Notes: generated by a model from the letters alone, not told the origin. A stretch of DNA of 64,000 nt from Platanthera guangdongensis (GCA_039583875.1 CM077162.1:66523259-66587258); one strand, 5' to 3'. Positions 32,106 to 44,701 are shown, numbered from the stretch's first letter. Made by a program: numbers and translations.

Positions 32106-33336
32106 GCATCAAGTCTTGGTTGAGTTGATGCCTTATCTGTACACCTGCTGTTATGTCTCCAATCACTTGCGATCTAGAGTGATCCCTTAGTGTGACAAGA
32201 TCTGTGGGTGGAGTTGGTTCAGCAACAACATTTGGAATTAATTCCTCTTGTGGAATTATGTTTGCTGTTGAATGAAGTTCAATCACTTCAGTGCTTCCTT
32301 CTTCACTATCTTCATCAAATTGTGGAGAAGGATATGTTAGAGCCTCTTGGGTGAGGCTTAGTCCATCTAAATTTTCACACAAGTGAGGTACCTGCAAAGG
32401 ATTACTGCTAGAAATCTCTTTCTCCTTATAAGACATGTTAGTTTCATCAAAGGTAACATGAATAGATTCTTCAATTTTCAAAGTGGATTTGTTAAATACC
32501 CTATAAGCTTTGTTTACTTTGGAATATCCTAGAAAAATTCCCTCTTCAGCCTTAGCTTCAAACTTTCTAATGTATTTTTTGTTATTATTATGTATACAGC
32601 ATACACATCCAAATACTTTAAAATAGGTGATTTTAGGTTTCTTCCCTTTAAGTAATTCATAGGGAGTCTTATTCTTAAGTTTATGTATCAAACTTCTGTT
32701 CAGTATATAATTTGTTGTGCTTACAGCCACTGCCCAAAAGGATAGTGGCATACAAGCATCTGCAAGTAATGTGCCTGCAGATTCAATCAAGGTTCTATTC
32801 TTCCTTTCAGCTATCCCATTTTGTTGGGGAGTTCTATGAGCTGAGAAGTAGTGTCTGATACCTTCCTTCTCACAGAACTCATGCATAAGAAGAGACTCAA
32901 ACTCTGTACCATGATCACTTCTGATCAATGCAACATGAGTAGAGTATTCAATCTGTATGGTCCTGAGAAAATCTGTAAGAACTTTAAAGGTATCTGACTT
33001 AGATCTCAGAAAGAACACCCAAGTGAATCTTGAGAAGTCATCTACAATGACTAGGGTGTAGGATTTCCCTCCTAGGCTTTGTACAGCAATGGGTCCAAAG
33101 AGATCCATATGTAGCAAGTACAAGATCCTATGTGAATAACTTTTATTAATTGATTTAAAACTAGTTTTAGTTTGCTTGCCTAGTTGACAAGCCCTGCAAA
33201 GGCCTTCCTTCTTGTAGGGACCAAAAGGTAAACCTCTCACAAGGTTGTCTTTAGATAGCATAGCAATGTTTTTCATATTTACATGTCCTAGCCTTTTATG
33301 CCATAATTCATTTTGATTACAAACTATATTAAGCAA
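32053..33336 (-). pseudogene. F1 pol: integrase (open 427-codon stretch)
   Basis: Longest open part of F1. Pre-integrase zinc part L-W-H-K-R-L-G-H-V-N and C-x2-C (C-R-A-C) lead into the catalytic core: M-D-L-F-G-P, I-R-S-D-H-G-T-E-F and G-I-A-E-R-K-N-R-T supply D, D and E. The C-terminal domain has G-Y-S and the K-I-E-E-S-I-H-V-T-F-D segment, then an acidic linker to RT. The integrase looks intact, but its polyprotein is broken on both sides. Confidence 0.92.
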
Positions 33337-33720
33337 ACAAATATCTGAATTGGCAGAAAGAAAATCAACTAAATAAATATTTCCTTGTCTATTTCCAATT
33401 AAAACATTTTGTTTTTATTTGTTAGAAATAATACAAGTTTTTGAATTGAAATGTACCTGATAACCTTCATCACATAATTGGCTTATTGAGATGAGGTTAT
33501 GCTTGAGTCCTTTTACATAAGTCATATTCTTGAATGTGACTGCTCCAATCCTTACTTATCCATAGCCTTCAGACTAGCCAAACTTTGAATCACCAAAGAT
33601 TACCTTTGGTCCCAGCTTGGACTTGTAGTTGATTAGGTTGTCCTTGCTGCCAGTCATGTGTTTGGAGCATCCACTGTCCAAGTACCATGTTTGATTAATC
33701 ACTGGATAGCCCTTTTCCTG
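33337..33720 (-). pseudogene. F1 pol: protease (decayed)
   Basis: W-Y-L-D-S-G-C-S-K-H-M-T-G near 33690-33640 keeps the catalytic D-S-G. Stops interrupt the frame near 33560 and 33415. The segment begins after TTGCAG at 33718-33723 on the minus strand. Confidence 0.85.
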
Positions 33721-33736
33721 CAATGAAAACAGTTAG
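33718..33736 (-). other. F1 gag-pol joint with CTAAC and TTGCAG
   Basis: Minus strand CTAACTGTTTTCATTGCAG; the TAA inside CTAAC is the gag stop and the protease frame resumes in the same frame after CAG. Same layout as C1 1172-1190. Confidence 0.5.
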
Positions 33737-33929
33737 TTGTTCTTGACCCAGGTTAACTTGGGTCCTTTATATTATTGATAGGAAAAGCTTGAAATCAAAG
33801 AATACTTAGGTTGTGATTTATATCCTAATGGATGATATCTTCTAGGAGGTATTATCCAGTCTGCAAGTGGGTTAAATGGTTTCTTAGTTTGATTGGAGTT
33901 GGTGTTATAATTATAATTTTTGTTAAGTC

Positions 33930-34185
33930 TGACTGGGTTCGACGAATTGTTGTGAGTTCGTCAACCAGAGTTCGACGAAATGGGATGAGATCACTGATGT
34001 CTGCTCAGAGAATGAACATAGTCATTTTCTGTGCCTCAAGTTCGTCTCTCTCGCCTCGATGAAACATACACAGTTCGTCGATCGTAGTAAGACGAATGAT
34101 TATTATATAAATTTGCGTTCAGCGTTCGTCGACTTGAGTTCGATGAACTGGCCACATTTCGTCGATCTGAGTTCGACGAAATCTG
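33930..34185. repeat. F1 palindrome array A (inside gag)
   Basis: Units such as TTCGTCGA-TCTGAGT-TCGACGAA near 34158-34180. In gag frame they read S-S-N-S-x-R-R. Confidence 0.88.
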
Positions 34186-34999
34186 CTGAACTTTGTTTTT
34201 ACTTGTTTTCTGGTTTATGTTATTTTGACCTTTTAAGTTTGACATTTCTTCTATGGTTTGTTTAATGGTTGTTATTTCTTTGCCCTTAGCAGAAACAAAT
34301 TTAATGGGGGTTGATAAAATATTGTTCTTAAGAATGAGGGGTAAACTTGATGAAGCAGCCAGGCTTAGTTTGCCATTTAGTCTGGCATTGACTGTGCTTG
34401 TAATGTCCATCAGCTTAAGGCTTCTCCCATTGAGAGATTCCTCAAATTGTTTGGCCTCACATAACTCAATTTTTAACAGAATAATATTTTCATTAACTAT
34501 TGTAAGTTCATCTTTTAGCTTGGTGTTTTCAGATTTCAACATCTCTTGACTAACTAGTTTTTCCCTAAGTGCTTTGATTTCTTTTTTAGAGTTTATTAAA
34601 TCAATCAACATAGTTTTAAATTCAATTTTAAAAGTATCAGAACTATAATCAAAAGAGGATAATACCTGATCAGCTTCTGTTTCTGAGGATTCTTCATTAT
34701 CAGATCCTTCTTCATCTGATTGACTCCTGGAGGCATCAATGGCCATGAGGCATACTTATTTGGACCTTGCCTCTTTTTCTTCTTCACTGGAGATGGAGGA
34801 TGTGGATTTATCCTCAATTTCACTCCAGGATTCAACTACAAAGCCGTTCTTCTTCTTCTTGTATTTGCTGGAAGAAGGCCTGCTGTTTTGCTGTCTTCTA
34901 GAGTCCTTCTCTCTTCTCTTTTCCTTCTTTTGATTTTCTGGACACTCTGAGATGAAGTGTCTAGGTTTCCTGCAGCCAAAGCAAACCACTTCTTTCGTG

Positions 35000-35004
35000 G
35001 GGGT
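35000..35004. other. F2 target site duplication (left)
   Basis: GGGGT here against GGAGT at 62426-62430; four of five bases agree. Confidence 0.75.
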
Positions 35005-36603
35005 TGAAAGTGCAAGCTAGATCTGATATACTCTAGAGGGGGTGTGAATAGAGTATGGTGCTTAAAAACTTTTTACAACAGTTGTTGTAATCTGAGTGAA
35101 CAGGGAAGCAAATAGTAAATCTAACCAAAGAATAATCACAGTCTACAAAAGAAACTAATCACAAGTCACAGCCAGAAACAAAAGAAACACAAGCAACCAG
35201 AAGACACAAGGAGCTATAGTGGTTCCCCTAAACTTGGGTACATCCACTCTTCTACCACCCTAGGTAGGAATCCACTGCAGGATGAGTTGATCAGGTGTCC
35301 TGGGCACCAATGAGCTTTTGATAAGGTGCTCAAAAACCAAACCAAATTTTTTGATCAGGTGTCTTGCAACCAATGAGCTTTTGATAAGGTGCTCAAAAAC
35401 CAAACACAAACTTTTGAAGGGAGTTTGAAAAACCCTTTACAGAGGTGGGGATGAGAGAGTGATGGAAGTCTTCTCTTTCTCAAAGCAGCTGAGAAGACTA
35501 TATGGATATTGATGTTGTCAAAGCTTCCCCTGAGTTCTTGAGATGTTCAGGAAATGAAGCTTTGCTGTAGGGTGATAGGCCTTCAGAAGATTGATCTCCA
35601 ACAATTGATGATTTCAGCAACAGCTGAAATGTGAGGTGTCTGGAGTCTTGAATGATGATGGCCTTGAACACTTGAAACGAAAGAGATTTGAAGATTTCAA
35701 ATTTGTTGATCTCCTTTTGGTGATGGTGTTCTTGTGTGAATAGTTTGAGACAGAGAATGTGTACAACTCTCTTTCTTTTTCTCTTGAGTGATTGTTGTTG
35801 AGAAAAATGTTGTTCCAGAGAAGAGTTGTTTTCAGAGAATATTTTTGTTTTTCTTCTTCTTGTGCACTCTCTACTTCTTGTCAGGAATTCAAAAATCTTG
35901 TCTTTTATTCCTTTGTTCTGAATAGAAATGATCCTCTGTCCAGAATAGCCGTTAGCCTGTCATTAATTACATCCTTAATTGCAATTATCTTCTGGGGGAA
36001 AGTCCAATGAAACATTCCTTGATAATCCCTTGAAACTTGCACCAGAATAAATGAAAACGGCTACAAGATCTTCTGAATTAATTGCTGATAATAACTCCTT
36101 AACTGTCTGAATTTTGAATCTTGAAAATCATTTGACTCTTCAGAAAAACGTCGAGCTGAGCTCTACTATCGTCGAACTGAGCTCAGTGATTTGGACTTAG
36201 ACAGCAACATAGATCGTCGATCTGAGCTCAACTATCGTCGAACTGAGCTCAGAGATAGAGAATCAATACTGGAGTCAAGATCGTCGAACTGAGCTAGAAG
36301 ATCGTTGAATGGAGTTCGACGATTTGTTGAAGTTGAGCTCAGCGATCGTCGAATGGAGTTCGACGATCCGTCGAAGTTGAGCTAAACGATCGTCGATTGG
36401 AGTTCGACGATTTGTCGTACTGAGCTCGACGAAATGACTTAGTCTCCAAACTAACAAACCTGGTCTTGAGGGCAGCTCCCAAACCTAACTACTAACCCTT
36501 AGGCCCAAATCTAATTGACCTTTAGATCTATACAATGTGGTCAAAACAGATTTCCTAAAGACATAGTGATCCTGACCCAAATTAGTAATAGGGTGTTCCA
36601 ACA
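35005..36603 (-). repeat. F2 3' LTR (1,599 bp)
   Basis: Contains the TATAGTGGTTCCCC block (about 35216) and palindromes at 36145-36440. Pairs with 60829-62425 at a visibly lower identity than the G1 or G2 LTR pairs. Confidence 0.95.
36145..36440. repeat. F2 LTR palindrome array
   Basis: ATCGTCGA half-sites followed by ACTGAGCTC, and full units ATCGTCGA-N7-TCGACGAT (near 36352-36376 and 36390-36412). Confidence 0.92.
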
Positions 36604-36618
36604 ATCTCCCCCATTTGG
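36604..36618 (-). other. F2 polypurine tract
   Basis: Minus-strand AAATGGGGGAGAT abuts the 3' LTR start TGTTGGAAC. Confidence 0.9.
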
Positions 36619-36752
36619 GTTAGGATTACTATTTACAAAAATTAAAATAAAAGAAACAATGTACAAAGCAAAAATGCAAAAAACAAGACATTATAGAAGC
36701 ACAGATATATCTCAGACAGATCATAAATAAGAATAATTATCACCGTACAGAA

Positions 36753-39700
36753 TTACTCCTTCTCTTTGCTCTTTATAAGTTTTATTTCTCTATTTTGATC
36801 AAGAGCTTCCTTCTTTGATCTTCTGTCATCAGCTGCACCTAGAGATGTGTGTTGTTTAGGCCTTGGTACCATAGCTTCAGGGTGCAGCTCCATGTATCTT
36901 TCAGAATCAAAAAACTTGCTGGAAGCATATCTTTCAAGTTCCTTCTTTCTTTGTTCTGACAATGTAGTAATGCTGGAGGTGTCCTTGCCTTGCTCTCTGG
37001 CTTTCTTAATCTGATCTAAGACAGCTAATTACTTCATTCTAGCAGTCCATGTAGTAGGATTATTCTCTGGATCCTCAAAAGGCACTGGAGGTTCATATCT
37101 GTTGGAAGGATTATTTGTAGGAGCTCTGGATGAGACTAATTCTTTCAGCTTGTAGGGAAAAGTGCCTGAAGTTGTATCAGATGAAGCTTGTCCTTCCCTT
37201 GAGTATGGATGTTGTCTAGAATAACCTTTGGAGTAAACTTGGAATTCCCTTTGGTTTCCTCTATAATTTCCTCTCCTAGATTGATATCCTCTGAATTGGC
37301 TCCCCCTATATTGAGATCTTCCTTGAGGCTGATAGGGGGTTTGACTTCTAGCAGAAGGATGAACAGTAGAGCTACCACCTGCACCTGCATCAGGAGGAGG
37401 AGGTGGAGGAGGATGATGGAACTGAGAGGAACCTTTCTCATATTTCCTCTTCTTCTTCATGGCTTTCAATTGATTCTTGGAATATTGCATCCAATGTTCA
37501 GTTATGGGGCAGTCATGAAGAATGTAATAGGGAATGTCATTTGTATCTTTGACTTTAGCTGGTAGAACTCTTTTCATAGCTTTGCTTCTTGCTTTTCTTT
37601 TCCTGGCTATAATAGCAGAAGAATCATCAGAATCAGTTCTGAAATGATCACTTTCAGAACTTTGTTCATCATATAAAGCATCAATCCTTTTCAGATAATA
37701 TTTTTGAAGTTGGGTTGGAGCAGATGAAACAGTAGAGACAACAATTATAGCAGCAGCAGATACATCAGATACAGGACTTTCAGGAGCAACATTCTCAGAA
37801 GATATAATAGCAGTAGTAACAGCAACAACTAGGGCAACAACAGATATAGAGATAACAGTTTCAGAAACACTACTTTCAGATACAATAGTTTCAGCATCAG
37901 CAATAACAACAGTAATAACATCAGCATTAACAGTAGGCTTAAAATCAAATGCCTCTGTCTGCATATCCTCAGAAACTGAAACATCAGCAGCATCAGAACA
38001 AATAGAAACAACAACATTTGCAGCAGCATAAACTGAATTTACAAAGGAATGTATAACACTGGTGTCACAGCTTTAAAAGGGCACAATGACCTTGGATAGG
38101 TCTTCAGATGGCTGGACTGCATTGCTTACTGGAAGACAGCTGAAATATATTGAATCAAAATCTGATAATAAGGACCTAAGGTCCACTGAGAAGACTGCAA
38201 CTTGTGGTGTTGAGGCTTGAGCTTGAGTAACAACAGCAGTTGGAACTGAGGTAACAGCAGCAGCAGCAGGCAATCTAACCACTTCATAAGGCATCTCCCC
38301 CTGCCTAGATTCAGTCAGGACTGGATCAAGGCACCCAGAGGAAGGGATTGCCTGAGAAATGAGAGAAGATAGCCTGGCAGAAAGGTCTGCTACTGACTTT
38401 AGGAGTGGAGCCATGGAGGTCTCCAACAGAAGTGATAGCCTGGGAGCTATCAGCTCATAAAGTCTGTCAGCTAAGGCTGGAAGATCTACATGCTCAACAG
38501 GGATTTGAGCAGAGGTAGGGACTGTAGGTGGAACAACTGGTGATGTTGGTGGAGAGCTGGTGTATGGGGGAAAGGAAGGTTGAGGTGTGGGGATTATGGA
38601 AACGGAAGATAGTGGTATGGAGATAGAAGGTGTGAAGGAGGGTTGATCAATGATATCTTGCAGAAGTTGTTGATATGATGTGGATGAGGAGGGTAGCTCA
38701 TGAGGGGATGAAGGTGAATCATCCATGAAGGAATCATCTAGAAGATTGAATGATGGAATGTTGGATGATGTGTCAATATCTGGGTGAGGGTAGTGATGTA
38801 ATGGGTGGAAGATTTCTTCTGTTATTGGAAGAGGTGGAGAGGGAATAGCAGTTGGAGATGAAATTGAAGTTGGAGATGTGGTTGAGATAATGATTGTGGG
38901 GGAAATTTGAATGGTGGAGGTGGCTGGTGGAGATGAAATGAGAGGTGGAGGAGGAGAGGAAGCAGCAGGCAAGTCTTCTGCAGGGGCAGAGACTTGAGGG
39001 GAAGAGACTGCAAGAGTCCTTGTGCCTGAAGTTGTGCTTGCAGAGGGCCTGCTGGGCTTCACTCTCTGTCTGTCCCATTTGCCAAACACGGCACAAGACA
39101 GCATCTTAGAGGCATTGATGTGCATCCCAGATGAGACTAGCAGTGTAGGGCATCTGTTTTGAAGAAAGAGCCCTAGTATCCTCCCATAATTCACAAAATT
39201 CTTATTGATTTTCTTCTTAATCAGATCAAAGAAAACTTCTCCCCACTTTAACTATTTCTTATCCACAATAGCACCCATCAAACACAGCTGATACCTGGAG
39301 ATGATATCATGTGCTGAATGCTTGGCCAACAAGACTTTTCCCACAACATCAACTAAAAACCTGTACTCAACAGCCAAGTTCTTTTTCAGCAGCTTGCTAG
39401 GGTTTGCATCAGAATGACCCATTCTAGCAAGTAAGTCAGAAAATTCTTCTCCAGATAACTCAGTAGAATCTCTTCCAGAATTCAATTCAAAAATCTCTGT
39501 CAGAATAGTAGGAGTCAGAGGGACCTGGGTTCCAGAAATTGAACCAACAACTGTATTTTGGTCCTGGTTGTGGGCAGTATAGACCCACTTCTTGATCTCA
39601 TCAGCAACCAATTTGATTCTTGTGGACATGATAGTAACAAGATTTTGTTCCTTGAACAGTTCCAGAATGTCTTGGAAGATTTGATCACTGGTGCTGAAAG

Positions 39701-39767
39701 ACTCCATGTCTATATCAAATCCTGCATCAAACTTCATTGCGGCTAGAACGACAACTTAGACGGCCAT
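36753..39767 (-). pseudogene. F2 extra ORF (aORF), few stops
   Basis: ATG 39767 is followed by a stop at codon 4; the conserved M-K-F-D start is at 39737. The N-terminal domain runs to 39252 (L-T-P-T-I-L-T, L-L-K-K-N-L, F-L-V-D-V-V-G-K-V-L-L-A-K-H-S), then one TAG, then 39194-38073 with F-G-K-W-D-R, a long Pro/Ser/Thr-rich low-complexity region and G-E-M-P-Y-E. A Val/Ser/Ala-rich stretch and Y-D-E-Q-S-S-E-S follow (37964-37500), then an Arg/Gly/Gln-rich segment (about 37370-37200), and after further stops a Lys-rich tail (36962-36753). About 1,000 codons. Best-preserved full-length copy of this protein family in the window. Role unknown. Confidence 0.78.
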
Positions 39768-39889
39768 TGTTACCTCCAAAAATCAGCAAACAAACGACCA
39801 AGTGTAGAGAAGTTTGGAGGGAAAGAGAATTTTTGCAGAGAGAACGAAGGCGCAAAGAGAGAACGACGGCCGAAAAATGAATTTTATAT

Positions 39890-40175
39890 TAGGGTTCGAC
39901 GCAGAAAAGGAAAGATCATTGAACTCAGTTCGACGATCGGGGCTTCTAAAGGAAACTGAAAGGTCATCAACATCATCGATCTCTGTTCGACGATATTGGA
40001 GAGCATCGAGCTCCGTTCGATGATAGTTCAGAGAATAGAATCGTCGAGCGCCGTTCGACGATCGCTGACCTGAAGAGATAGTTCAGACTATCTAAGAAGC
40101 GCTGAACTCTGGTCGACGATTTCGGAAAGCGTCGATCTCCGTTCGACGATCTAGGGGAAAATCATCGAGCGCAGT
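39890..40175. repeat. F2 palindrome array B
   Basis: Units such as TCGTCGA-GCGCCGT-TCGACGA (near 40041-40063) between RNase H and aORF, with half-sites between. Confidence 0.9.
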
Positions 40176-40263
40176 TCAGAGACCAGAAATACACTCTAGA
40201 CACTAGAAAAATCAAGATGTTTGCCTAGTCTTGGTTATTTTTAGAGTTTTAAAATCTTGGATA

Positions 40264-41800
40264 TTATTTTAGACTTCCTCCATCTAACATTCCTAACTGA
40301 TTTAGGAATAAGGTGTGTTTCTTTTCATCCAAGGGTTTGGTGAAAATATCTCCCCTTTGCAAATCAGTTGGGATATATTGAAGTTCAATTTTGTTCTTCT
40401 CAACATTATCCCTTAAAAAGTGATGCCTAATTTCTATGTGTTTTGTCCTACTATGGAGGACTGGATTTTGAGCTATAGAAATAGCACTGGTGTTATCACA
40501 AAAGATTTTTGACTTCTCTAAGTTATTGCCATAGTATAGGAGTTGGTTTTGAATCCACAAGATTTGTGAACAACAACTGCCTGCAACCATATATTAAGCC
40601 TCAGTAGTTAAAGTTGACACAGATGTTTGTTTCTTGCAAAACCAAGAGACAAGTCTGTCATCAAGAAACTGACAAGTTCCACTGGTGCTTTTCCTGTCAA
40701 TTCTGCATCCAGCATAATCAGCATCAGAAAATCGAGTTAAGTCAAATGCTGAATCTTTTGGATACCAGAGACCTAGATTTGGACAACTTTTTACATACCT
40801 GAGAATCCTTTTTACTAATGTTAGGTGTGACTGTCTAGGGCTTACTTAGAATCTAGCACATATGCATGTAGCAAATATTATATCAGGTCTACTAGCTGTA
40901 AGGTACAATAGGGAGACAATCATTGCTCTATATGTTGTCTGATCAACAGGTTTCCCATGTTCATCAGCATCCAATACAGCATTGGTAGGCATGGGTGTTT
41001 TCATACAGGATGCTTCAGACATACCAAACTTCTTAACCAATTCTTTTGCATACTTGGTTTGAGAAATAAAGATTCCTTCAGCATGTTGTTTGACTTGCAA
41101 TCCTAGAAAGAAGGATAGCTCACCCATGCTACTCATTTCAAATTTAGAATGCATTAGGTTGGAGAACCTTCTGCACAAATTTAAATCATTAGAGCCAAAA
41201 ATAATATCATCTACATAAATTTATACTAGTAGGGTATGGGACTTATGAGTTCTAATGAAAAGAGTTTGGTCTACTCTACCCCTTATAAATTCATTTTCCA
41301 GAAGGAAGCATGCTAGGGTCTCATAACATGCTCTAGGAGCTTGCTTGAGACCATATAATGCTTTGTTCAGCTTGAAAACATAATCAGGATGGGTTGGAGA
41401 GATAAAACCTGGAGGTTGTCTGACATAGACTTCTTCCTTGATGTCTCCATTGAGAAAGGCACTCTTTACATCCATCTGATATACTTTGAAGCCTTTGTGT
41501 GCTGCATAAGCAAAGAAGATTCTGATGGCTTCCAATCTTGCAACTGGTGCAAACGTCTGGTCATAATCTATGCCTTCTTCTTGAGAGTATCCTTGAGCAA
41601 CTAGCCTTGCCTTGTTCCTTACAATTACTCCTTGATCATCCAATTTGTTTCTGAACAACCACTTTGTTCCAACAATGGAGTGATCCTTAGGCCTTGGCAC
41701 TAGTTCCCAAACTTTGTTCCTTTCAAATTGATGCAACTCTTCTTGCATTGCAATGATCCAGTGTGGATCTTGATCTGCATCTTGAATGGATTGAGGTTCA
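40264..41800 (-). pseudogene. F2 pol: RT and RNase H
   Basis: RT reads [35 protein letters not shown] and an intact Y-V-D-D box (41206-41217). One TAA precedes Y-V-D-D near 41221, where family members have Gln; others fall near 40846 and 40597. RNase H (S-D-A-D-Y-A-G-C-R; C-D-N-T-S-A) ends with L-G-M-L-D-G-G at 40264. The stops are mostly CAA/CAG/GAA to TAA/TAG changes, so decay is light. Confidence 0.92.
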
Positions 41801-43134
41801 ATTTGAGATAGGAAGCAAGTGTGCAACAGGTTTTGGTTGACCTGATTTCTGGTTTGCACACCAGCTGAGATGTCTCCAATTACTTGGGAAATTGGATGGT
41901 CTCTTGATGTTACTAAATCAACAGGGGGTGTTGATTGTTCACCAACCTGTGTTGTTGTTTCCTCTTGTGGTACAATAACTGGCTCTTCAAGTTGCTTCTC
42001 TTCAATATGTTGAATGCTTTCTTCATCTTCACTGCTTTCCTCTTTTTGAGTAATCTGTAACCTGTTCAAATCTTCAGCAAGAGAATGTACCTGCAAATGT
42101 TCTATGGTAGAAGTATTCTTCTCCTTGAAAGACTCGTTAGATTCATCAAATGATATGTGAACAGATTCCTCAATTTTAAGAGATGATTTATTATATACCC
42201 TATAAGCCTTACTGATCATGGAGTATCCCAGAAACACTCCTTCATCAGCTTTAGCTTGAAATTTTGCTACATATCTCTTGTCATTATTATGAATATAACA
42301 AATACAACCAAAACTTCTAAAATAATCAACTTTAGGTTTCTTCCCTTTGAGTAATCCATAGGGAGTCTTGCCCTTTAGTTTATGTATTAAACTTCTATTC
42401 AGCACATAGTTGGAGGTGTTCACTGCCTCTGACCAAAAAGATAGAGGAAGGTGAGCATCTGACAACAATGTAGTGGCAGATTCAATAAGGGTTCTATTTT
42501 TCCTTTCAGCTACCCCATTTTGTTGAGGAGTTCTAGGAGCTGAGAAAGTATGCCTAATCCCTTCACTCTGACAGAACTCTTACATAAGAAGAGAATCAAA
42601 CTCTGTCCCATGATCACTTCTGATCAGGGCAATGTGAGTATTGAACTCAATCTGTATACATTTGAGAAACTCTGTCAAACACTTAAAGTTATCAGACTTC
42701 TTCCTCAGAAAGAACAGCCATGTGAATCTAGAGAAGTCATCTAAAACTACTAAAGTGTAAGATTTCCCTCCGAAGCTTTGTACTGTAATGGGTCCAAAAA
42801 GATCCATGTGTAACAGATACAAAATCCTAGGTGAATCACTCTTATTAAGTGACTTGAAACTATTTTTAGTTTGCTTGCCTAATTGACAAGCCCTGCAGAG
42901 TCCTTCCTTCTTATAGGGGCCAGAAGGTAGTCCTCTAACATGGTGGTCCTTGGATAGCCTAGCAATGGTTCTAAGGTTTAAATGTCCTAGTATCTTATGC
43001 CATAATACATTAGGTCTACTAACAGAGTTAAACAAGCAAATATCTACTTCTGTTGAAAGAAAGTCTACTAAGTAGATGTTGCCTTTCCTTTTACCTGTCA
43101 ACACAGTTGTGTTGTCCTCTGACTGATCTTGCAT
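41801..43134 (-). pseudogene. F2 pol: integrase
   Basis: Pre-integrase part L-W-H-K-I-L-G-H-L-N with C-R-A-C, core M-D-L-F-G-P and I-R-S-D-H-G-T-E-F in 43134-42580, then one stop (TAA) and the E-containing helix near 42490, and the C-terminal domain and acidic linker in 42468-41800. D, D, E all visible. Confidence 0.9.
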
Positions 43135-43421
43135 AAGGCTTTGCTGAAAGTCATCTGGTAGCCTTCATCACATAGCTGACTGATGCTGATCAAATTGTGC
43201 TTCAGTCCTTCCACATAGGCTACTTTCTTGAATGTCACTGTCCCAATCTGGACTGCACCATATCCTTTAGTTTGTCCAAAGTTTGAATCATCAAATATGA
43301 CTTTGGGTCCAAGCTTGGATTTAAAGGATGTGAGGTTGTCCCTATTTCCTGTCATGTGCTTGGAGCACCCACTATCCAAATACCATTGCTGGTTTGATGT
43401 TGGATAGGTCTTCACCTGCAC
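43098..43421 (-). pseudogene. F2 pol: protease
   Basis: W-Y-L-D-S-G-C-S-K-H-M-T-G with intact D-S-G. It overlaps the integrase frame at 43098-43134 in another frame, so one shift separates them. The segment follows GTGCAG (43416-43421, minus) after the gag stop TGA; here gag and protease are in different frames, unlike C1 and F1. Confidence 0.85.
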
Positions 43422-43637
43422 ATAAAATAATTCACTTGTTTTTGACCCAGTTTACCTTGGGCCTAGGTTGATAACCTTTAAATTCAGAAATAAATGACAT
43501 CCTTGGTTGACTCTTATAACCTTCAGGATGATATCTCCTTGGAGGTATTATCCATTCAGTATAAGGGTTAAAGGTTTGGAATGAAGGACCCCTGGGATTG
43601 GATTTTGATTTGCCCTTGAAAGAATTTCCAAAGCTCT

Positions 43638-43820
43638 GATCTCTGTTCGACGATCGTGGAGCTGCGTTCGACGATCTTGGGTCAGATCGTCGAGCTCCAT
43701 TCGACGGTCGACTGTGGCAGAGTTCAGGAATTAGAGATCGTCGACCTGAGTTCGATGAGTTTTCCTGAGATCGTCGATCTGTGTTCGGCGATCATTGAGA
43801 TCCGTTTGACGATTTCTGCT
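43638..43820. repeat. F2 palindrome array A (inside gag)
   Basis: Half-sites and units based on ATCGTCGA/TCGACGAT, for example near 43643-43662 and 43736-43757. Read in gag frame as Arg-Arg-Ser and Ser-Ser-Asn repeats. Confidence 0.9.
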
Positions 43821-44701
43821 GGAACTTGGTTTTCTTAGGCAGATCAGAATTTTTCCTAGCTACCTTTACAACTCCCTTCCCTTTATCAGAAATAAACTTA
43901 ATTGGGGTTGTTAGAACTATAGGTTGGCTGGATGAAGTACCCAAGCCCGGTGTACTATTGAATCTGGAGTTCACTGTGCTTGTGATGTCCATCAGCTTGA
44001 TACTTCTCCCATTAAGGGATTCTACAAGCTTCTTGGCATCTGATAGCTCACCTTTCAGTGAAGCTATCTGCTCCCTACAACACTCCAACTCCTCAGAGAG
44101 TTTGAGGTTTTCTGACTTTAAGATACTATGTTCAGATAATTGATTTCTGAGAGAAATAATTTCCTTCACAGATTTTAGTAAGTCTAAACATAATGCTTTA
44201 AACTCAGACTTAAAGTCCTCAGAATTGAAATCAAAAGAACTAATTACCTGGTCCTCTTCAAGTTGAGTCTCTGAGTCTGACTCTTACTCTTCTACATCTG
44301 AATTGTGTTGAGATGCATTGATTTTCATCATGTAGAACTCCTTCTCTTCAGCATCATCTTCATCATCACTGGAGCTGGATGAAGCTTCTGATTCTTCTTC
44401 AGTTTCACTCCAGGATTCAGCAACAAATCCCTTCCTTGTGTGTTTATTCTTGCTTGAGGAGGGTTTGCCATTGCCATTCTTCTTGAAGTCTTTGTCCTTT
44501 CTTCTTTCATTCTTGTCCCTTCTATCCTTGTTTTTGTTTTCTGGACAGTCAGGCACAATATGGCCTGGTTTCCTGCAACCAAAGCATACAATTTCTTTAT
44601 TATTTGACTTATCATACCTTGGCTTATCATGCCCTTTGTATGATCTCTTTCTGAAGTCCTTTCTGGCCATTTTGTAAAATCTTTTGGCCAATAGACTAAG
44701 C

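Larger units (their letters stand above)
33721..35004 (-). pseudogene. F1 gag, C-terminal part
   Basis: From the F2 joint: CCHC knuckle (C-F-G-C-R-K-P-R-H-F-I-S-E-C), Lys/Arg and Ser-rich stretch (34989-34756), then acidic tract and coiled coil (34746-34250), array A read as S-S-N-S-D-R-R-N type repeats, and a tail P-K-L-T-W-V-K-N before the gag stop. Stops and shifts at several points. The N-terminal half lies at 62426-63270 beyond F2. Confidence 0.87.
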
